From assembly GCA_022984795.1 (NCBI GenBank), contig JALIHJ010000030.1, forward strand, positions 186,001 to 250,000: DNA of 64,000 nucleotides, in the 5' to 3' direction. The translations under genes were made by a program, and so were the position numbers. Each line of letters starts with the position of its first letter. Position 1 is the stretch's first letter. The stretch comes from Fabrea salina. Lineage: Eukaryota; Ciliophora; Heterotrichea; Heterotrichida; Fabreidae. Below are positions 9,589 through 18,205 of this stretch, one piece after another. The notes under the pieces are model-generated. The model was not told where the DNA came from. It saw only the letters and a list, made by a program, of their open reading frames with translations, and made no database searches.

Positions 9589-10746
9589 TTAAAAAATTTG
9601 ACACTTAGAACAAACGGGGTTTCTTTTGTTAGTTGAAATTCCAGCTTGTTTTTCTTTGATTTGTATGTATTCTTCTTTAGTTTGAGAATTCGGAGTGGTT
9701 GCTGAAAAGTGAGTAGGCGGAGCTATGAGTTCAGACTTGTCTAGCTCAATTGGTTCTTCTTCAGAGGAAGACTCCGAGTCTTGTCTCTTTTGAGGCTTTA
9801 CTATGTCTGCTGAAAAGTCCAGGTGTAAAGAGTTTTTCGGACTTTCTTGTGGCGAACTTTCTTGGGAGTCTTGATTGGGTGGTGTTTTTGGGCTGTCTTG
9901 AGTATAGAGTTCTTCTAGGATTTGTTCTGACTCACTTAGTTTGGACTCTTCGTTAGAAACGACTTGGTCAGCTAAGGGTTCATCTGAAAGCTGGGGTTCA
10001 GGTGGAGTTGAAGACTTATTGGGAGACTCTAAAGGTTCTTCTGGAGGCTCTGGGGGTTTAACTGGACTTTCAGTTGGGAACTTAACAGGCTTACTTGATT
10101 GCTCGATTGAGAGCTTAGCAGGGTCTGTAGAGTCAGTGGACTGAGTGAAGTACTCAGCCTTAGGAACGTGCAAAGTAGCCCTTAAAGAGGGTTTGACTTT
10201 TTGAGGGCTTTGTTTAAAGTAGCCCAAAGGAGACTCTTCGAAGTCATCAGTCTGAACAAAAGATTTGGAAACTTGTTTGTTCATAGTGTTGCTTCTCCTG
10301 AAGTTTCCGCTAGAGAACTCAGGGGTGTTACACGGAAAAAGGTTTATACTTACACAAACTACAGCTTGTTTGTCGCTGCAGTTCTTCAAGTTGAACTCTT
10401 GGCGAACTATGCCTTTTCCGGTTTTGGCAATTTGTGAGTAGTCAACTTTGACTTTTCCGTTTTTTTGGGACTTGGTGCCCGTGACTTGTACTAGTCTGAA
10501 GCTCAAAAGCTTTTTAGGAAAGGTTTTGTTTTTTTGGTAAATAGTAGTTTGGAAGCTAAGTGGGTACTCGAAAATTACGTTTCCAGAAGAGTAAGGCATT
10601 GGCTGGGTTTCTTCTTTCTTGGCTTTGCCCCTTTTAACTACTACTTTGACTGAGTTTGCGTTGTTGAGTTGAGCTGTGAGGTAATGAATATGCACGTCTA
10701 AGTAGAAGGGTACTTTAGAGGAGCCTATTCTACTAAGAATTGACAT
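9589..10746 (-). CDS. NT-C2 domain protein with C-terminal CaaX motif
   Basis: The first ~150 of 385 residues look like the N-terminal C2 (NT-C2) domain of the EEIG1/EHBP1 group: FYLDVHIHYLTAQL, VVVKRGKAKKEETQP, a GNVIFEYPLSFQTTIY strand pair and a closing VVCVSINLF strand. The rest is a long Ser/Pro/Glu-rich disordered tail with many SPxE/PPE blocks. The last four residues are CQIF, a C-terminal CaaX box; Phe at the last position favours geranylgeranylation. EHBP1 itself is linked to prenylation and endocytic trafficking, so a membrane-bound trafficking adaptor is a reasonable guess. No calponin-homology or bMERB domain is present. Confidence 0.7.
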   Translation of the reverse strand: MSILSRIGSSKVPFYLDVHIHYLTAQLNNANSVKVVVKRGKAKKEETQPMPYSSGNVIFEYPLSFQTTIYQKNKTFPKKLLSFRLVQVTGTKSQKNGKVKVDYSQIAKTGKGIVRQEFNLKNCSDKQAVVCVSINLFPCNTPEFSSGNFRRSNTMNKQVSKSFVQTDDFEESPLGYFKQSPQKVKPSLRATLHVPKAEYFTQSTDSTDPAKLSIEQSSKPVKFPTESPVKPPEPPEEPLESPNKSSTPPEPQLSDEPLADQVVSNEESKLSESEQILEELYTQDSPKTPPNQDSQESSPQESPKNSLHLDFSADIVKPQKRQDSESSSEEEPIELDKSELIAPPTHFSATTPNSQTKEEYIQIKEKQAGISTNKRNPVCSKCQIF

Positions 10747-10785
10747 TTATGTAGTAATAATAGATTTCAAATAGGTAGTTATAAT

Positions 10786-11650
10786 ATGGAGTTGGTTGAA
10801 AAACTCATACCAATGTTTTGGTTTTTGGTGCTTTACTCATGCATCTCTCTGTTGTGTGTCAACTTCCTGAAAACACCAGTTCACTTGAGCAAGCGAAAAA
10901 AGAAAGACTATCAAGGCCAGCATATTTCTTTGCTGCATTCGGTACTTTCAATGGTTCTGGCAGTAATAGTGTACTTTGCTGAGTCAGGAATTCATTACAA
11001 TGAAGAAACTAACTTTTACCATGTGATGGTTTTGGCGCACTCTTTAGGGTACTTTGTTTACGACATGATCTATGCTGAGATTTTTCAATTGCATGACTGG
11101 GCAATGCGGGTGCATCATGTTTGTGTTATTCTAGGTGGGTTTACACTGCTGCCTCAGACTCACGGAGGTTCTGCTGTATCAAGTAATCTTTTACTTAGTT
11201 TGCATTCTGATAACAGAATCCTCTAACCCGCTCATGCTTTTGCGCCAAATTCTGAGAGCAAACAAACTTGAGCACACAAAAACTTATGACTTCGTTGAAA
11301 AAGGATTTGCTGTTTCGTTCATTCTGAACCGCTCAGTGCCTGCAACACTGCTGGCTTACAACATGTGGGTTTCAAACCTGAACTTTTTAGTGAAGGTAAA
11401 TACTTCGTTTGTGTATGGAGTTGGACTTTTTTGGGTGTATGTCATTTTGACTATGATATCCAAAAAGCTCTCAACTGACTCAAGTTTGGTAAGTAGGTTC
11501 TTGCATGGCTTTGTTTCTCTGGCAGCCAAAAACCAAGTTTACTTAGTGTGCTTTATAGTTGTCTGGTCCTTTATTTTGCCTTACTACTTATCAGAAATAG
11601 CCAAAACAGGGTTTTTCAACTTAACTTGGGGAGAGTTCATAGTAATTTAG
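10786..11650 (+). CDS. TLC-domain membrane protein (one 16-nt intron)
   Basis: Exons 10786-11182 and 11199-11650 join to a 282-residue protein when the 16-nt intron at 11183-11198 is removed; this repairs the reading frame and gives a continuous TLC (TRAM/LAG1/CLN8) domain. Visible marks are several membrane helices, the VHHVCVILGGFTLL segment with the double His near residues 107-108, and after the junction ICILITESSNPLMLLR, the TLC pattern in which a helix ends in E-x-S-x-P. TLC proteins include ceramide synthases and lipid-homeostasis proteins such as TLCD/TMEM56. Ceramide synthases carry a longer Lag1 motif that I do not see, so a TLCD-like role is likelier. Confidence 0.82.
11183..11198 (+). 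other. 16-nt spliceosomal intron in the TLC gene
   Basis: GTAATCTTTTACTTAG interrupts the gene in phase 1. Its removal changes the frame by one and rejoins two open frames into one TLC domain. It starts GTAA, has A six bases from the 3' end and ends TTAG, like the 15-nt introns elsewhere in the window. Confidence 0.93.
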
Positions 11651-11655
11651 TTAAA

Positions 11656-12678
11656 TTAAGTTCCAGAATTGGCTTCAGAGGAGTCGATTTCTTGAATTAT
11701 ACTTTTAATAGTTTCAAAGTTCTTAATAGTGAAGTCTGGAGTTAAGGTAGAACTTGAACTTTCAGTCTTTCTTGAGACTTTTTTCTGTTCAGAAACGAAT
11801 TCGTGGTTCATAAGTTCAGAGGCCGAAGGCCGTGACTGGGGGTCTCTTTGCAAGCAATTCCAAACAAAGCTAAAAAGAGAAGGCGAAGCATCAGGCATTG
11901 GAGGAAGTTTGCGGGAGTTCCTAAGCAGTTCCAAAACTTGAGGGCCTTGAAGGGGGTGCCAAGGAGTTTTTCCAGTGACTAGTTGTATAAGCAGGCACCC
12001 TAGAGACCAAATGTCGCTTTTTTTGTAAGGTGAGAAGTTAATTACTTCTGGAGCTAAGTAAAAAGCTTTTTTCAAAGGAACGCTTAGAGATTTTTGGTAG
12101 TGCAGCACACAGTGTTTGAATTTAGAAATTTTAACTAAAGAATTTTCGTACAGAGAAACTGAACTTGGACTCAAGTCAGTGAGTATGACTCCTTTGCTGT
12201 GCAAGTAGTCTAGAGCTTTGAGTAGTTGGATAGTATAGTTTTTTATTACACTTTCTTTAAGTTTACCGTAAACTCTTAAAAGGTTCTTTAAGTTGCCCCC
12301 AGAACTGTACTCGTAAAAAACTCCAACCTTTGTTTTTTCTAGAATCAAACTTCTATAAGCTGAAATGTGTCTGTGAAATAAGTCCTTTAAAAGCATTAAT
12401 TCCTGCTTGAGTTGTTTGGACTGAGTTCTTGAAAACTTAGGGTGGGTTAAGTAAAACACCCTGAGAACCAAAAACTCTCCTGAGTCAGAGTTCATGCAAT
12501 GATAAGTTTCACAGTAAGAGTCTACTTTGGTTTTCTGACCAACTGTCCAGTTAAACTTGGCTTCTTCAAGCAACAAATCGCAGAAGTCAAAGTTTGTGGA
12601 GTAACTAGTTGTTTGGTTTTCAACTGTGCTGCTTTGAACAACTGGCACAGAACTTCCTTTGCAGCATAGTACTCCCAT
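11656..12678 (-). CDS. N-terminally acylated protein pseudokinase
   Basis: A 340-residue kinase-fold protein whose key residues are degraded. The glycine loop reads VGQKTKVDSYCE without GxGxxG; the VAIK lysine position reads LVLRVF; the catalytic-loop HRD is LTD and its Asn is Ser (LTDLSPSSVSL); DFG is replaced by SKF. The C-lobe is kept: APEVINFSPYKKSDIWSLGCLLIQL. Relatives look MAP3K/STE-like. The start at 12678 gives MGVLCCKGSS, a myristoylation (Gly2) and double-palmitoylation signal; the upstream in-frame codon is TTG, so this ATG is preferred. It is divergent from a PP2C gene also starting MGVC, 12 bp away. Likely a membrane-bound scaffold rather than an enzyme. Confidence 0.8.
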   Translation of the reverse strand: MGVLCCKGSSVPVVQSSTVENQTTSYSTNFDFCDLLLEEAKFNWTVGQKTKVDSYCETYHCMNSDSGEFLVLRVFYLTHPKFSRTQSKQLKQELMLLKDLFHRHISAYRSLILEKTKVGVFYEYSSGGNLKNLLRVYGKLKESVIKNYTIQLLKALDYLHSKGVILTDLSPSSVSLYENSLVKISKFKHCVLHYQKSLSVPLKKAFYLAPEVINFSPYKKSDIWSLGCLLIQLVTGKTPWHPLQGPQVLELLRNSRKLPPMPDASPSLFSFVWNCLQRDPQSRPSASELMNHEFVSEQKKVSRKTESSSSTLTPDFTIKNFETIKSIIQEIDSSEANSGT

Positions 12679-12690
12679 CTTAATATTCAA

Positions 12691-13827
12691 ATGGGCGTAT
12701 GTTTTAATAAACCCAGACTAGAAGACCATCAGGAAATTGCATTTAGAAGGAAGAATCAGAAACTCTCAGTAATCCCTGTGAAGTCTGAAGATCAAAAAGA
12801 AGCTAAAGCTTTTGTTTTCCAAGAGACATATAACACCCCTAAAAAGCACTCAGTTGAAACTTTAAACTGCTTAGTAACGCTTGAAGGAAAACCTAATCCT
12901 AAGCATCAAAGAGGTTTTGAAGATAAGTTGACTAAGGTCAAAGGCCAAAACCTAGACTTTGAGTCGCTAGAAACCCTAGGAATTGGTATTGCGTGTAAAA
13001 AAGGGCTTAAGCCAGACCCTCAAAACCAAGATGACTTTTCAGTAGTTTTGGATAACTGTTTTCAGTTTCTAGGAGTTTATGACGGACACGGTTCTTTTGG
13101 ACACGAAGTTTCTAACTACATTCATAGCCGAATTCCTAGGTACTTCATCAGCAACGAAAAATCAAAAACTGATCCCCTAGAGTTGTTTAATGAGGTGTTT
13201 CCCAGAGTCGACAATGAATTAAAAGAACTTTGCAACCAAGAAGACTCAGAGTTTGACTGTGTGTTTTCAGGCAGCACAGCAACAACTGCTTTTATTTACC
13301 AAAAAAAGTTGTACATAGGTCACGTAGGCGACTCAAGAGCTGTCTTAGGAGTTAAAGAAGGCAGTGAACTCAAAGCTCTAAGAGTCAGCGAAGACCACAA
13401 ACCTACTTTGCAGGCTGAAAAAACCCGCATTGAAAAAGCAGGTGGAGAGGTAAAAAGACTTCCAGATGACATTCCTTACAGAGTATTTGTGAAGGGCAAA
13501 GATTACCCAGGACTGTCTACAAGCAGAGCTTTCGGAGACTTAAGTGCTCAGTCTGTAGGAGTAACTTCAGAGCCCCAAACACTTGAAATAAACCTAGACG
13601 ACAGCCACAAGTATCTTGTACTCTGCAGCGATGGAGTTACAGAGTTCCTAGAAGACGAAGAAATAATTACAATAGTCCAGAAGTACGGTAAAAGAGTTAA
13701 AAGTGCAGCTGATAAACTAGCAAGTGTAGCTTGGAGAAGGTGGATACAAAACGAAGACGATGTTGTAGACGACATCACAGCTATTGTTGTGTACCTGCCT
13801 CAACTTTTAATTAACATTCAAACTTAA
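12691..13827 (+). CDS. N-myristoylated PP2C-family Ser/Thr phosphatase
   Basis: A 378-residue PPM/PP2C phosphatase. After a ~100-residue N-terminal extension come NQDDF, VYDGHGSFG (metal-binding Asp and Gly at residues 131-134), SGSTATTAFIY, YIGHVGDSRAVLG, VSEDHKP, LSTSRAFGD, VLCSDGVTEFL and DDITAIVVYL; the acidic residues for both metal ions are present, so it should be active. The N-terminus MGVCFNK has Gly2 and Cys4, a myristoyl/palmitoyl signal that would place it on membranes. It is divergently paired with an acylated pseudokinase, and a GSK3-like kinase follows 32 bp downstream on the same strand. Confidence 0.93.
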   Translation: MGVCFNKPRLEDHQEIAFRRKNQKLSVIPVKSEDQKEAKAFVFQETYNTPKKHSVETLNCLVTLEGKPNPKHQRGFEDKLTKVKGQNLDFESLETLGIGIACKKGLKPDPQNQDDFSVVLDNCFQFLGVYDGHGSFGHEVSNYIHSRIPRYFISNEKSKTDPLELFNEVFPRVDNELKELCNQEDSEFDCVFSGSTATTAFIYQKKLYIGHVGDSRAVLGVKEGSELKALRVSEDHKPTLQAEKTRIEKAGGEVKRLPDDIPYRVFVKGKDYPGLSTSRAFGDLSAQSVGVTSEPQTLEINLDDSHKYLVLCSDGVTEFLEDEEIITIVQKYGKRVKSAADKLASVAWRRWIQNEDDVVDDITAIVVYLPQLLINIQT

Positions 13828-13859
13828 GGCGCCATTTTAAGTAAACAAATTTGAAAATA

Positions 13860-14804
13860 ATGTGTTCAGGATACCGGCCAATATCGCAGCACTGCTTCAA
13901 TAAAGAACCCAACTACACCTTTGAAAACTTAATAGGTTCAGGGAGTTTTGGGTGCGTTTACAAAGCTTACAACAACACCCTAGAAACCTACGTAGCTATA
14001 AAGCGGTCTGCTAAAATAGGAAGTTTGATTTCTCGAGAGTATAAAATTCTCAAAGAAACTGAAGACTCTAACTACTGCGTAAAGTTACTTGATATTTTCT
14101 ACACAGTCACTGAAGACCAAAAATTCGTACAGCACTTAGTGTTTGAGTACTTGCCTAATAACTTATCCAGGTTCATTAGAAGTAGATTCAAAGCCAAGTC
14201 CACTCTGCACTATGAGGAAATAGCGTCTATTATGAAACAAATCTTGCTAGGTTTGGAGTTCCTGCACAGCAAAGATATTCTTCACAGGGACTTGAAGCCT
14301 GAAAACATACTTATAGACACAAACTCCAAACCTTACAGAGTTAAGTTGTGTGACTTCGGCTCAGCTAAAAAAAGAGACAACAAGTCAACTCCTTACATAG
14401 TTTCTAGGTACTACCGAGCTCCTGAACTCATACTCTGCAACACAGACTACGGGCCTCCTATAGATATCTGGGCAGCAGGGTGCATTCTTTTAGAACTCTA
14501 CACAGGAACTCCTATTTTCATAGGCAAAACTGAAGGCGACCAGTTCGTCAAACAAGCTAACTTGTTGGGAAAGCCTTCACAAGCCGAGGTAGAGTCAATG
14601 ACTGGGAACTCCTTGATAAGCAAGAAGCTTAAAACTATGGCTTCCCAAATAGGCAAAAGACAGGACTTAATCGGAATAGTCGGGAAAAGAGCTAGGTCCG
14701 AAGAAGCAATTTCGCTTGCGCTTTCTATGCTGCAGTGGGACCCCCAGAAGCGCCCGAATGCATCAGAGTGTTTGCAGCATGATTTCTTTGTGGAGAAAAG
14801 CTAA
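13860..14804 (+). CDS. GSK3/shaggy-like protein kinase
   Basis: A 314-residue kinase with all active-site elements: IGSGSFGCVYKA, VAIKR (Lys ~48), HRDLKPEN, DFGSAK and APELIL. The activation loop TPYIVSRYYRAPELI has the Tyr-x-x-x-Arg-Tyr-Tyr-Arg arrangement of GSK3 kinases (phospho-Tyr in the loop, Arg for the priming phosphate), and DYGPPIDIWAAGCILLEL fits the same family. Compared with animal GSK3 it lacks the N- and C-terminal extensions, and the C-lobe is short and divergent. The ATG at 13860 is used; the in-frame codon 9 bases upstream is TTG. Ciliates have many GSK3-like paralogues, so the exact orthology is open. Confidence 0.85.
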   Translation: MCSGYRPISQHCFNKEPNYTFENLIGSGSFGCVYKAYNNTLETYVAIKRSAKIGSLISREYKILKETEDSNYCVKLLDIFYTVTEDQKFVQHLVFEYLPNNLSRFIRSRFKAKSTLHYEEIASIMKQILLGLEFLHSKDILHRDLKPENILIDTNSKPYRVKLCDFGSAKKRDNKSTPYIVSRYYRAPELILCNTDYGPPIDIWAAGCILLELYTGTPIFIGKTEGDQFVKQANLLGKPSQAEVESMTGNSLISKKLKTMASQIGKRQDLIGIVGKRARSEEAISLALSMLQWDPQKRPNASECLQHDFFVEKS

Positions 14805-14842
14805 TTGGTTATTTTATAATTAATGATAAATTACTTACAAGT

Positions 14843-15988
14843 TTATACAGCTTGGTTAAGTTTCTTAAGTATTTCTTCCCACCTAGACTTGAGTTTTTTC
14901 TGTGTGATGTTGGGCATGGAGTTAAAAATGGATTGTCTCAAAAGTACTTTGAGTTCGTTCTCTGCTTCGAAAGCAGCAGTCCGCAGCACGTAGCACCCGT
15001 ATGGACAGTTCATTAAAAGGGGAAGTTTGTTTTCAGTTACTAACTCGTGTATAATCATGCTACGCATACTTGGTTCTTTAAGACACTTTTCGATCACATT
15101 AGACGCGTACTTTTGGATACAGAGCTGGGCTACTTTGGACTTCATAGCCTTCATCATTGGCTCAGAACACTCTTCGAGCCAATGCTCTACAGTGAGTTGC
15201 ATAGCGTAGTTTCCATAAGGATCTTGCATGAGTACTATAGGATCTTGCATAAGTTCCTTACATACAAATTCTTCATTTACACACTTCTTTATAACACAGA
15301 GTCCCATTTTGTTCATAGAAAGTCGTTTGATGCTGCCTTTTAGTTCTTCAAGTACAAAGTCTCTTGACTTAAAAGTAATGAGTAGTCTCTGAACAACGTG
15401 TGAAGCGTTCGGGTGGGTAGTTAGTTCAAGAACATGTCCTTTGAAGGCATTCCTGTAGACTTCTTCTTCTTCTGGCAAGTTTGACAGAGAAATCAAGGTT
15501 TGCAAAGAGTGAGTTCCTTTGCATTCCTTGGCTATGCCTAGTAAGTGGGGTTCCATTGCTTTGAGCAGAGAAAGCCTTTGGTAGGAGCTGCAGCTCTGGA
15601 ACAAGGTCTGGCACATGTAGTTTCCGTAGAAGTCAGTCATGAGCTCGCTTATACAAGGGACTAAATCTTCTATGATTTGTTGTATTTCTTCTGGTCGGGA
15701 CTTAGCAATATACTGCTGTGTGCGTTTACTTCCAGACTTAGTTAGGCACAGTTTGGAGATGTTAGGGGGGTTCTTGGGGTCAGAATCAACTTCTAGGTCT
15801 CGGCTGCTTGACATAGTAGCTTCATCAAATACTTCGTTGAGACTCAATGAAACTGACAAAGGGAACTCTTTGATTTCTTGACTGCTCAAAGAGAACCCTG
15901 GACAGCTCTCTTCTCTTTGTGCAAAGCACTGGTCAGTGTTTCCTGGCCTTCTGGTGTTTCTGTTGGTTTTACCCCCTGTGTTTTTCAT
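14843..15988 (-). CDS. PUF (Pumilio-family) RNA-binding protein
   Basis: The C-terminal ~290 of 381 residues form Pumilio helical repeats. Each repeat shows the RNA-reading triplet: YGNYMCQTLF and YGNYAMQLTV (Asn/Tyr/Gln, reading U in known PUF proteins), NASHVVQRLL, KGTHSLQTLI, and YASNVIEKCL (Ser/Asn/Glu, reading G as in Pumilio repeat 7). The last repeat is unusual, YGCYVLRTAA. The N-terminal ~95 residues are polar and disordered. PUF proteins bind 3' UTRs with a UGU core and repress or localise mRNAs. Gene spacing in this genome leaves little 3' UTR, so targets may be overlapping transcripts; that last point is inference. Confidence 0.9.
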   Translation of the reverse strand: MKNTGGKTNRNTRRPGNTDQCFAQREESCPGFSLSSQEIKEFPLSVSLSLNEVFDEATMSSSRDLEVDSDPKNPPNISKLCLTKSGSKRTQQYIAKSRPEEIQQIIEDLVPCISELMTDFYGNYMCQTLFQSCSSYQRLSLLKAMEPHLLGIAKECKGTHSLQTLISLSNLPEEEEVYRNAFKGHVLELTTHPNASHVVQRLLITFKSRDFVLEELKGSIKRLSMNKMGLCVIKKCVNEEFVCKELMQDPIVLMQDPYGNYAMQLTVEHWLEECSEPMMKAMKSKVAQLCIQKYASNVIEKCLKEPSMRSMIIHELVTENKLPLLMNCPYGCYVLRTAAFEAENELKVLLRQSIFNSMPNITQKKLKSRWEEILKKLNQAV

Positions 15989-16101
15989 TTTTATTGTAAA
16001 CTAATAGGGTTTAGTTCGTTTTAAGTTTGGCATTCAACAGTAACTGGTTAAACAATTGTTTTAACTAAACACTCACAGTTATACATGATTAGTTTTTAGT
16101 G

Positions 16102-17592
16102 TTAAAGACTAAACGAGTGGAGTCTCCTTCTTAAGATTTCATTCCGCATCTCAGAATTAGTGTAAGTAGCTAAGTCTCCTACTGCGTCTCTTTCTTCTTC
16201 AAAGTCGAGGTACTCCCCAGACTGGCCTTGAGTTCTTATTCCAAAAATCCAAGCACCGACCATCGGAAACACTCCTAAAACACTACACAGCAAAATAAAC
16301 CTAAACCCCCACTTAAGACCTTCTTCTGGGTCTTCAAAGGCGTCCATCACCGCCGCTGACAAAACTGGTGCTAAGTAAGCTCCTAAGTTAAACACCAACT
16401 GTGAAATAGAGGACACCGAAGACTGGTATTGCTTGGCTAAAGTGTTGATGTTGATTCCAGTTGCTGTGGGGAACAAAGCCCCTCCAAAAAATAGCATGAT
16501 CCAAAGCAAAGGCGAAACGTAAGTTAAGTTCCCAACAAACCCCATAGGTATCGAAAACAACGAAGCCAGAACTGCAAACACCAAACATAGCTGGAGCGCT
16601 GTAACTAAGTTAGCTCCTCTATAGCCTCCCATGTGGTCCGACAACCACCCCCCAAACATCACTCCTGCCATAGGCGCTGTAGAACAGATCAAGCTAAAAG
16701 CTATAACTACTTGCAGAGGGTTAGAGCCTAAGTACAGAATCAAGTAAAGTGTAATCCAGTACTGAATACCTGTGAACACAAAACTCAAAGCACACATTGC
16801 GGAAGTCAGCATCACAAACAAAGGGTTCTTGTAAAGCATCTTGAGTTGAACTAAGAAGTTAGAGATGTGTCCCATGTCCACACTGTCTACTCTTACAGTG
16901 TGATTTTCTGCCCCAAGTGAGTCTCCAGGAGCCAGAATCTTCCTTCCTTCTTCTGGGTCAATTGTGTCAATGAGCTTCGAGTCTGTGCTTCTCAGCCACA
17001 CAAAAAGAGGCACTAGAAGACTTGCTTGCAACTGCACGGCAAACCTCCAAGTCAAGAACCCCACTGAAGAGTTCACAAAGAACCCTGTGATGCCGTAACC
17101 AAGCATGATTCCCATAGTCACTGAAGCCTGCAATCCTGCGAGCCACTTCGTTGAGCTTTCTTTAGGGCTGAACTCGTTGACCCAAACTGGACCGTATATA
17201 ACGAAAAACGACTTGGTGAAACCCATGATCAGTCTGCATAGATAAAGTAAATACAAAAACTTACTCAGACTAAAAACTACAGTGAATGCTATGTTCAAAG
17301 CCAACATAAGGATCAAAGCTTTGGCTGCAGAAACCTTTTGGAAGGTTGCAGTTACTGTCAGAGAGCCAAGACTTATTCCCATAAACACTAGTGAGCCTAT
17401 AGCGGCTTGTTGCTGAAAACTCATTTCTAACTCGTCTCTGATCTTGTAAAGCCCCGCAGGAATAATGCCTGCGTCAAAGTTTATTGTGCAAGCTATCAAG
17501 CAAAACATTATGTAGGTGGCTTTTCGTTTGGAAATGTCAATAGGGGGTGCTTCTTCTGTTCCTGCTTTTTGGTCTCCCTTCAAATCTGCCAT
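16102..17592 (-). CDS. Major facilitator superfamily transporter
   Basis: A 496-residue membrane protein with about 12 hydrophobic helices in two six-helix halves and a longer polar loop in the middle (~residues 210-250). The first half has FDAGIIPAGLYKIRDELEMS and the segment GSLVFMGISLGSL, then YLCRLIMGFTKSFFVIYGPVW and FSPKESSTKWLAGLQ; the second half has GVMFGGWLSDHMGGYRGAN, the A-like MFS loop. The arrangement resembles Spinster-type and related organic-solute carriers. Substrate cannot be told. The charged termini are cytosolic. The 113 bp between its stop and the next gene's start, and 56 bp on the other side, hold nothing recognisable. Confidence 0.88.
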   Translation of the reverse strand: MADLKGDQKAGTEEAPPIDISKRKATYIMFCLIACTINFDAGIIPAGLYKIRDELEMSFQQQAAIGSLVFMGISLGSLTVTATFQKVSAAKALILMLALNIAFTVVFSLSKFLYLLYLCRLIMGFTKSFFVIYGPVWVNEFSPKESSTKWLAGLQASVTMGIMLGYGITGFFVNSSVGFLTWRFAVQLQASLLVPLFVWLRSTDSKLIDTIDPEEGRKILAPGDSLGAENHTVRVDSVDMGHISNFLVQLKMLYKNPLFVMLTSAMCALSFVFTGIQYWITLYLILYLGSNPLQVVIAFSLICSTAPMAGVMFGGWLSDHMGGYRGANLVTALQLCLVFAVLASLFSIPMGFVGNLTYVSPLLWIMLFFGGALFPTATGININTLAKQYQSSVSSISQLVFNLGAYLAPVLSAAVMDAFEDPEEGLKWGFRFILLCSVLGVFPMVGAWIFGIRTQGQSGEYLDFEEERDAVGDLATYTNSEMRNEILRRRLHSFSL

Positions 17593-17648
17593 TTTAAATC
17601 TTGCTTTTTTGCAAGTTTTAGTGTTAGAAACCTTTAGTTTTTGAATGA

Positions 17649-18185
17649 TTACCAGTTAATTTTGAATAGTCTTTTTTGGACAAATGAAGCTTGAGTTTCA
17701 TCTTCAGGCAAGACTCCTTCTTCTTGGGCAGTTTCTACTTCGCCAGGTTCTGTAGTGAACTCAAATATGGACTGGCCTATTTCAGACTCAAACATGTCCA
17801 TAGCCTCTTGTGGTGAAAGGTTACCTGCTTCTACGTCAATCCAAATCTCATCGCTCCACTCAACTACTTCGTCATATGACATCCCATTTGGGTAAGTTTC
17901 TTCTTGTTGTATAAATGAAGCTTGAGTTTCATCTTCAGGCAAGACTCCTTCTTCTTGGGCAGTTTCTACTTCGCCAGGTTCTGTAGTGAACTCAAATATG
18001 GACTGGCCTATTTCGGACTCAAACATGTCCATAGCCTCTTGTGGTGAAAGGTTACCTGCTTCTACGTCAATCCAAATCTCGTCACTCCACTCAACTACTT
18101 CGTCATATGACATCCCATTTGGGTAAGTTTCTTGTGCTGCACTCAAAGCAAGTAGGACCGATGCAAATACCAACTTAGTGACCAT
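17649..18185 (-). CDS. Small acidic secreted protein made of two 77-residue repeats
   Basis: A 178-residue protein: signal peptide (MVTKLVFASVLLALSAAQ) followed by two almost identical 77-residue units beginning ETYPNGMSYDEVVEWSDE and ending ASFIQ/ASFVQ, then a short basic tail KRLFKINW. The units are strongly acidic with almost no cysteine. The only differences between the long shared parts of the two DNA copies (~221 bp) are three synonymous changes, so the duplication is young or recently homogenised. I know no family for it. A secreted or granule-content protein is the simplest reading. Confidence 0.7.
   Translation of the reverse strand: MVTKLVFASVLLALSAAQETYPNGMSYDEVVEWSDEIWIDVEAGNLSPQEAMDMFESEIGQSIFEFTTEPGEVETAQEEGVLPEDETQASFIQQEETYPNGMSYDEVVEWSDEIWIDVEAGNLSPQEAMDMFESEIGQSIFEFTTEPGEVETAQEEGVLPEDETQASFVQKRLFKINW
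17682..18133. repeat. 231-bp direct tandem duplication inside a coding region
   Basis: Two copies with a 231-bp period (17682-17902 and 17913-18133 are the near-identical parts). I count three base differences in ~221 bp, all at synonymous third positions. The period is exactly 77 codons, so the frame is kept. Confidence 0.92.
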
Positions 18186-18205
18186 ATTATTATCCGTTTT
18201 TAACC

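Noticed and set aside
12676-12690. Upstream extensions of reading frames by non-ATG codons (TTG or GTG; for example before 12678, 13860, 3808 and 50367)
   Set aside because: ATG codons with the usual A/T leader exist just inside, and for the pseudokinase the ATG creates a clear acylation signal.
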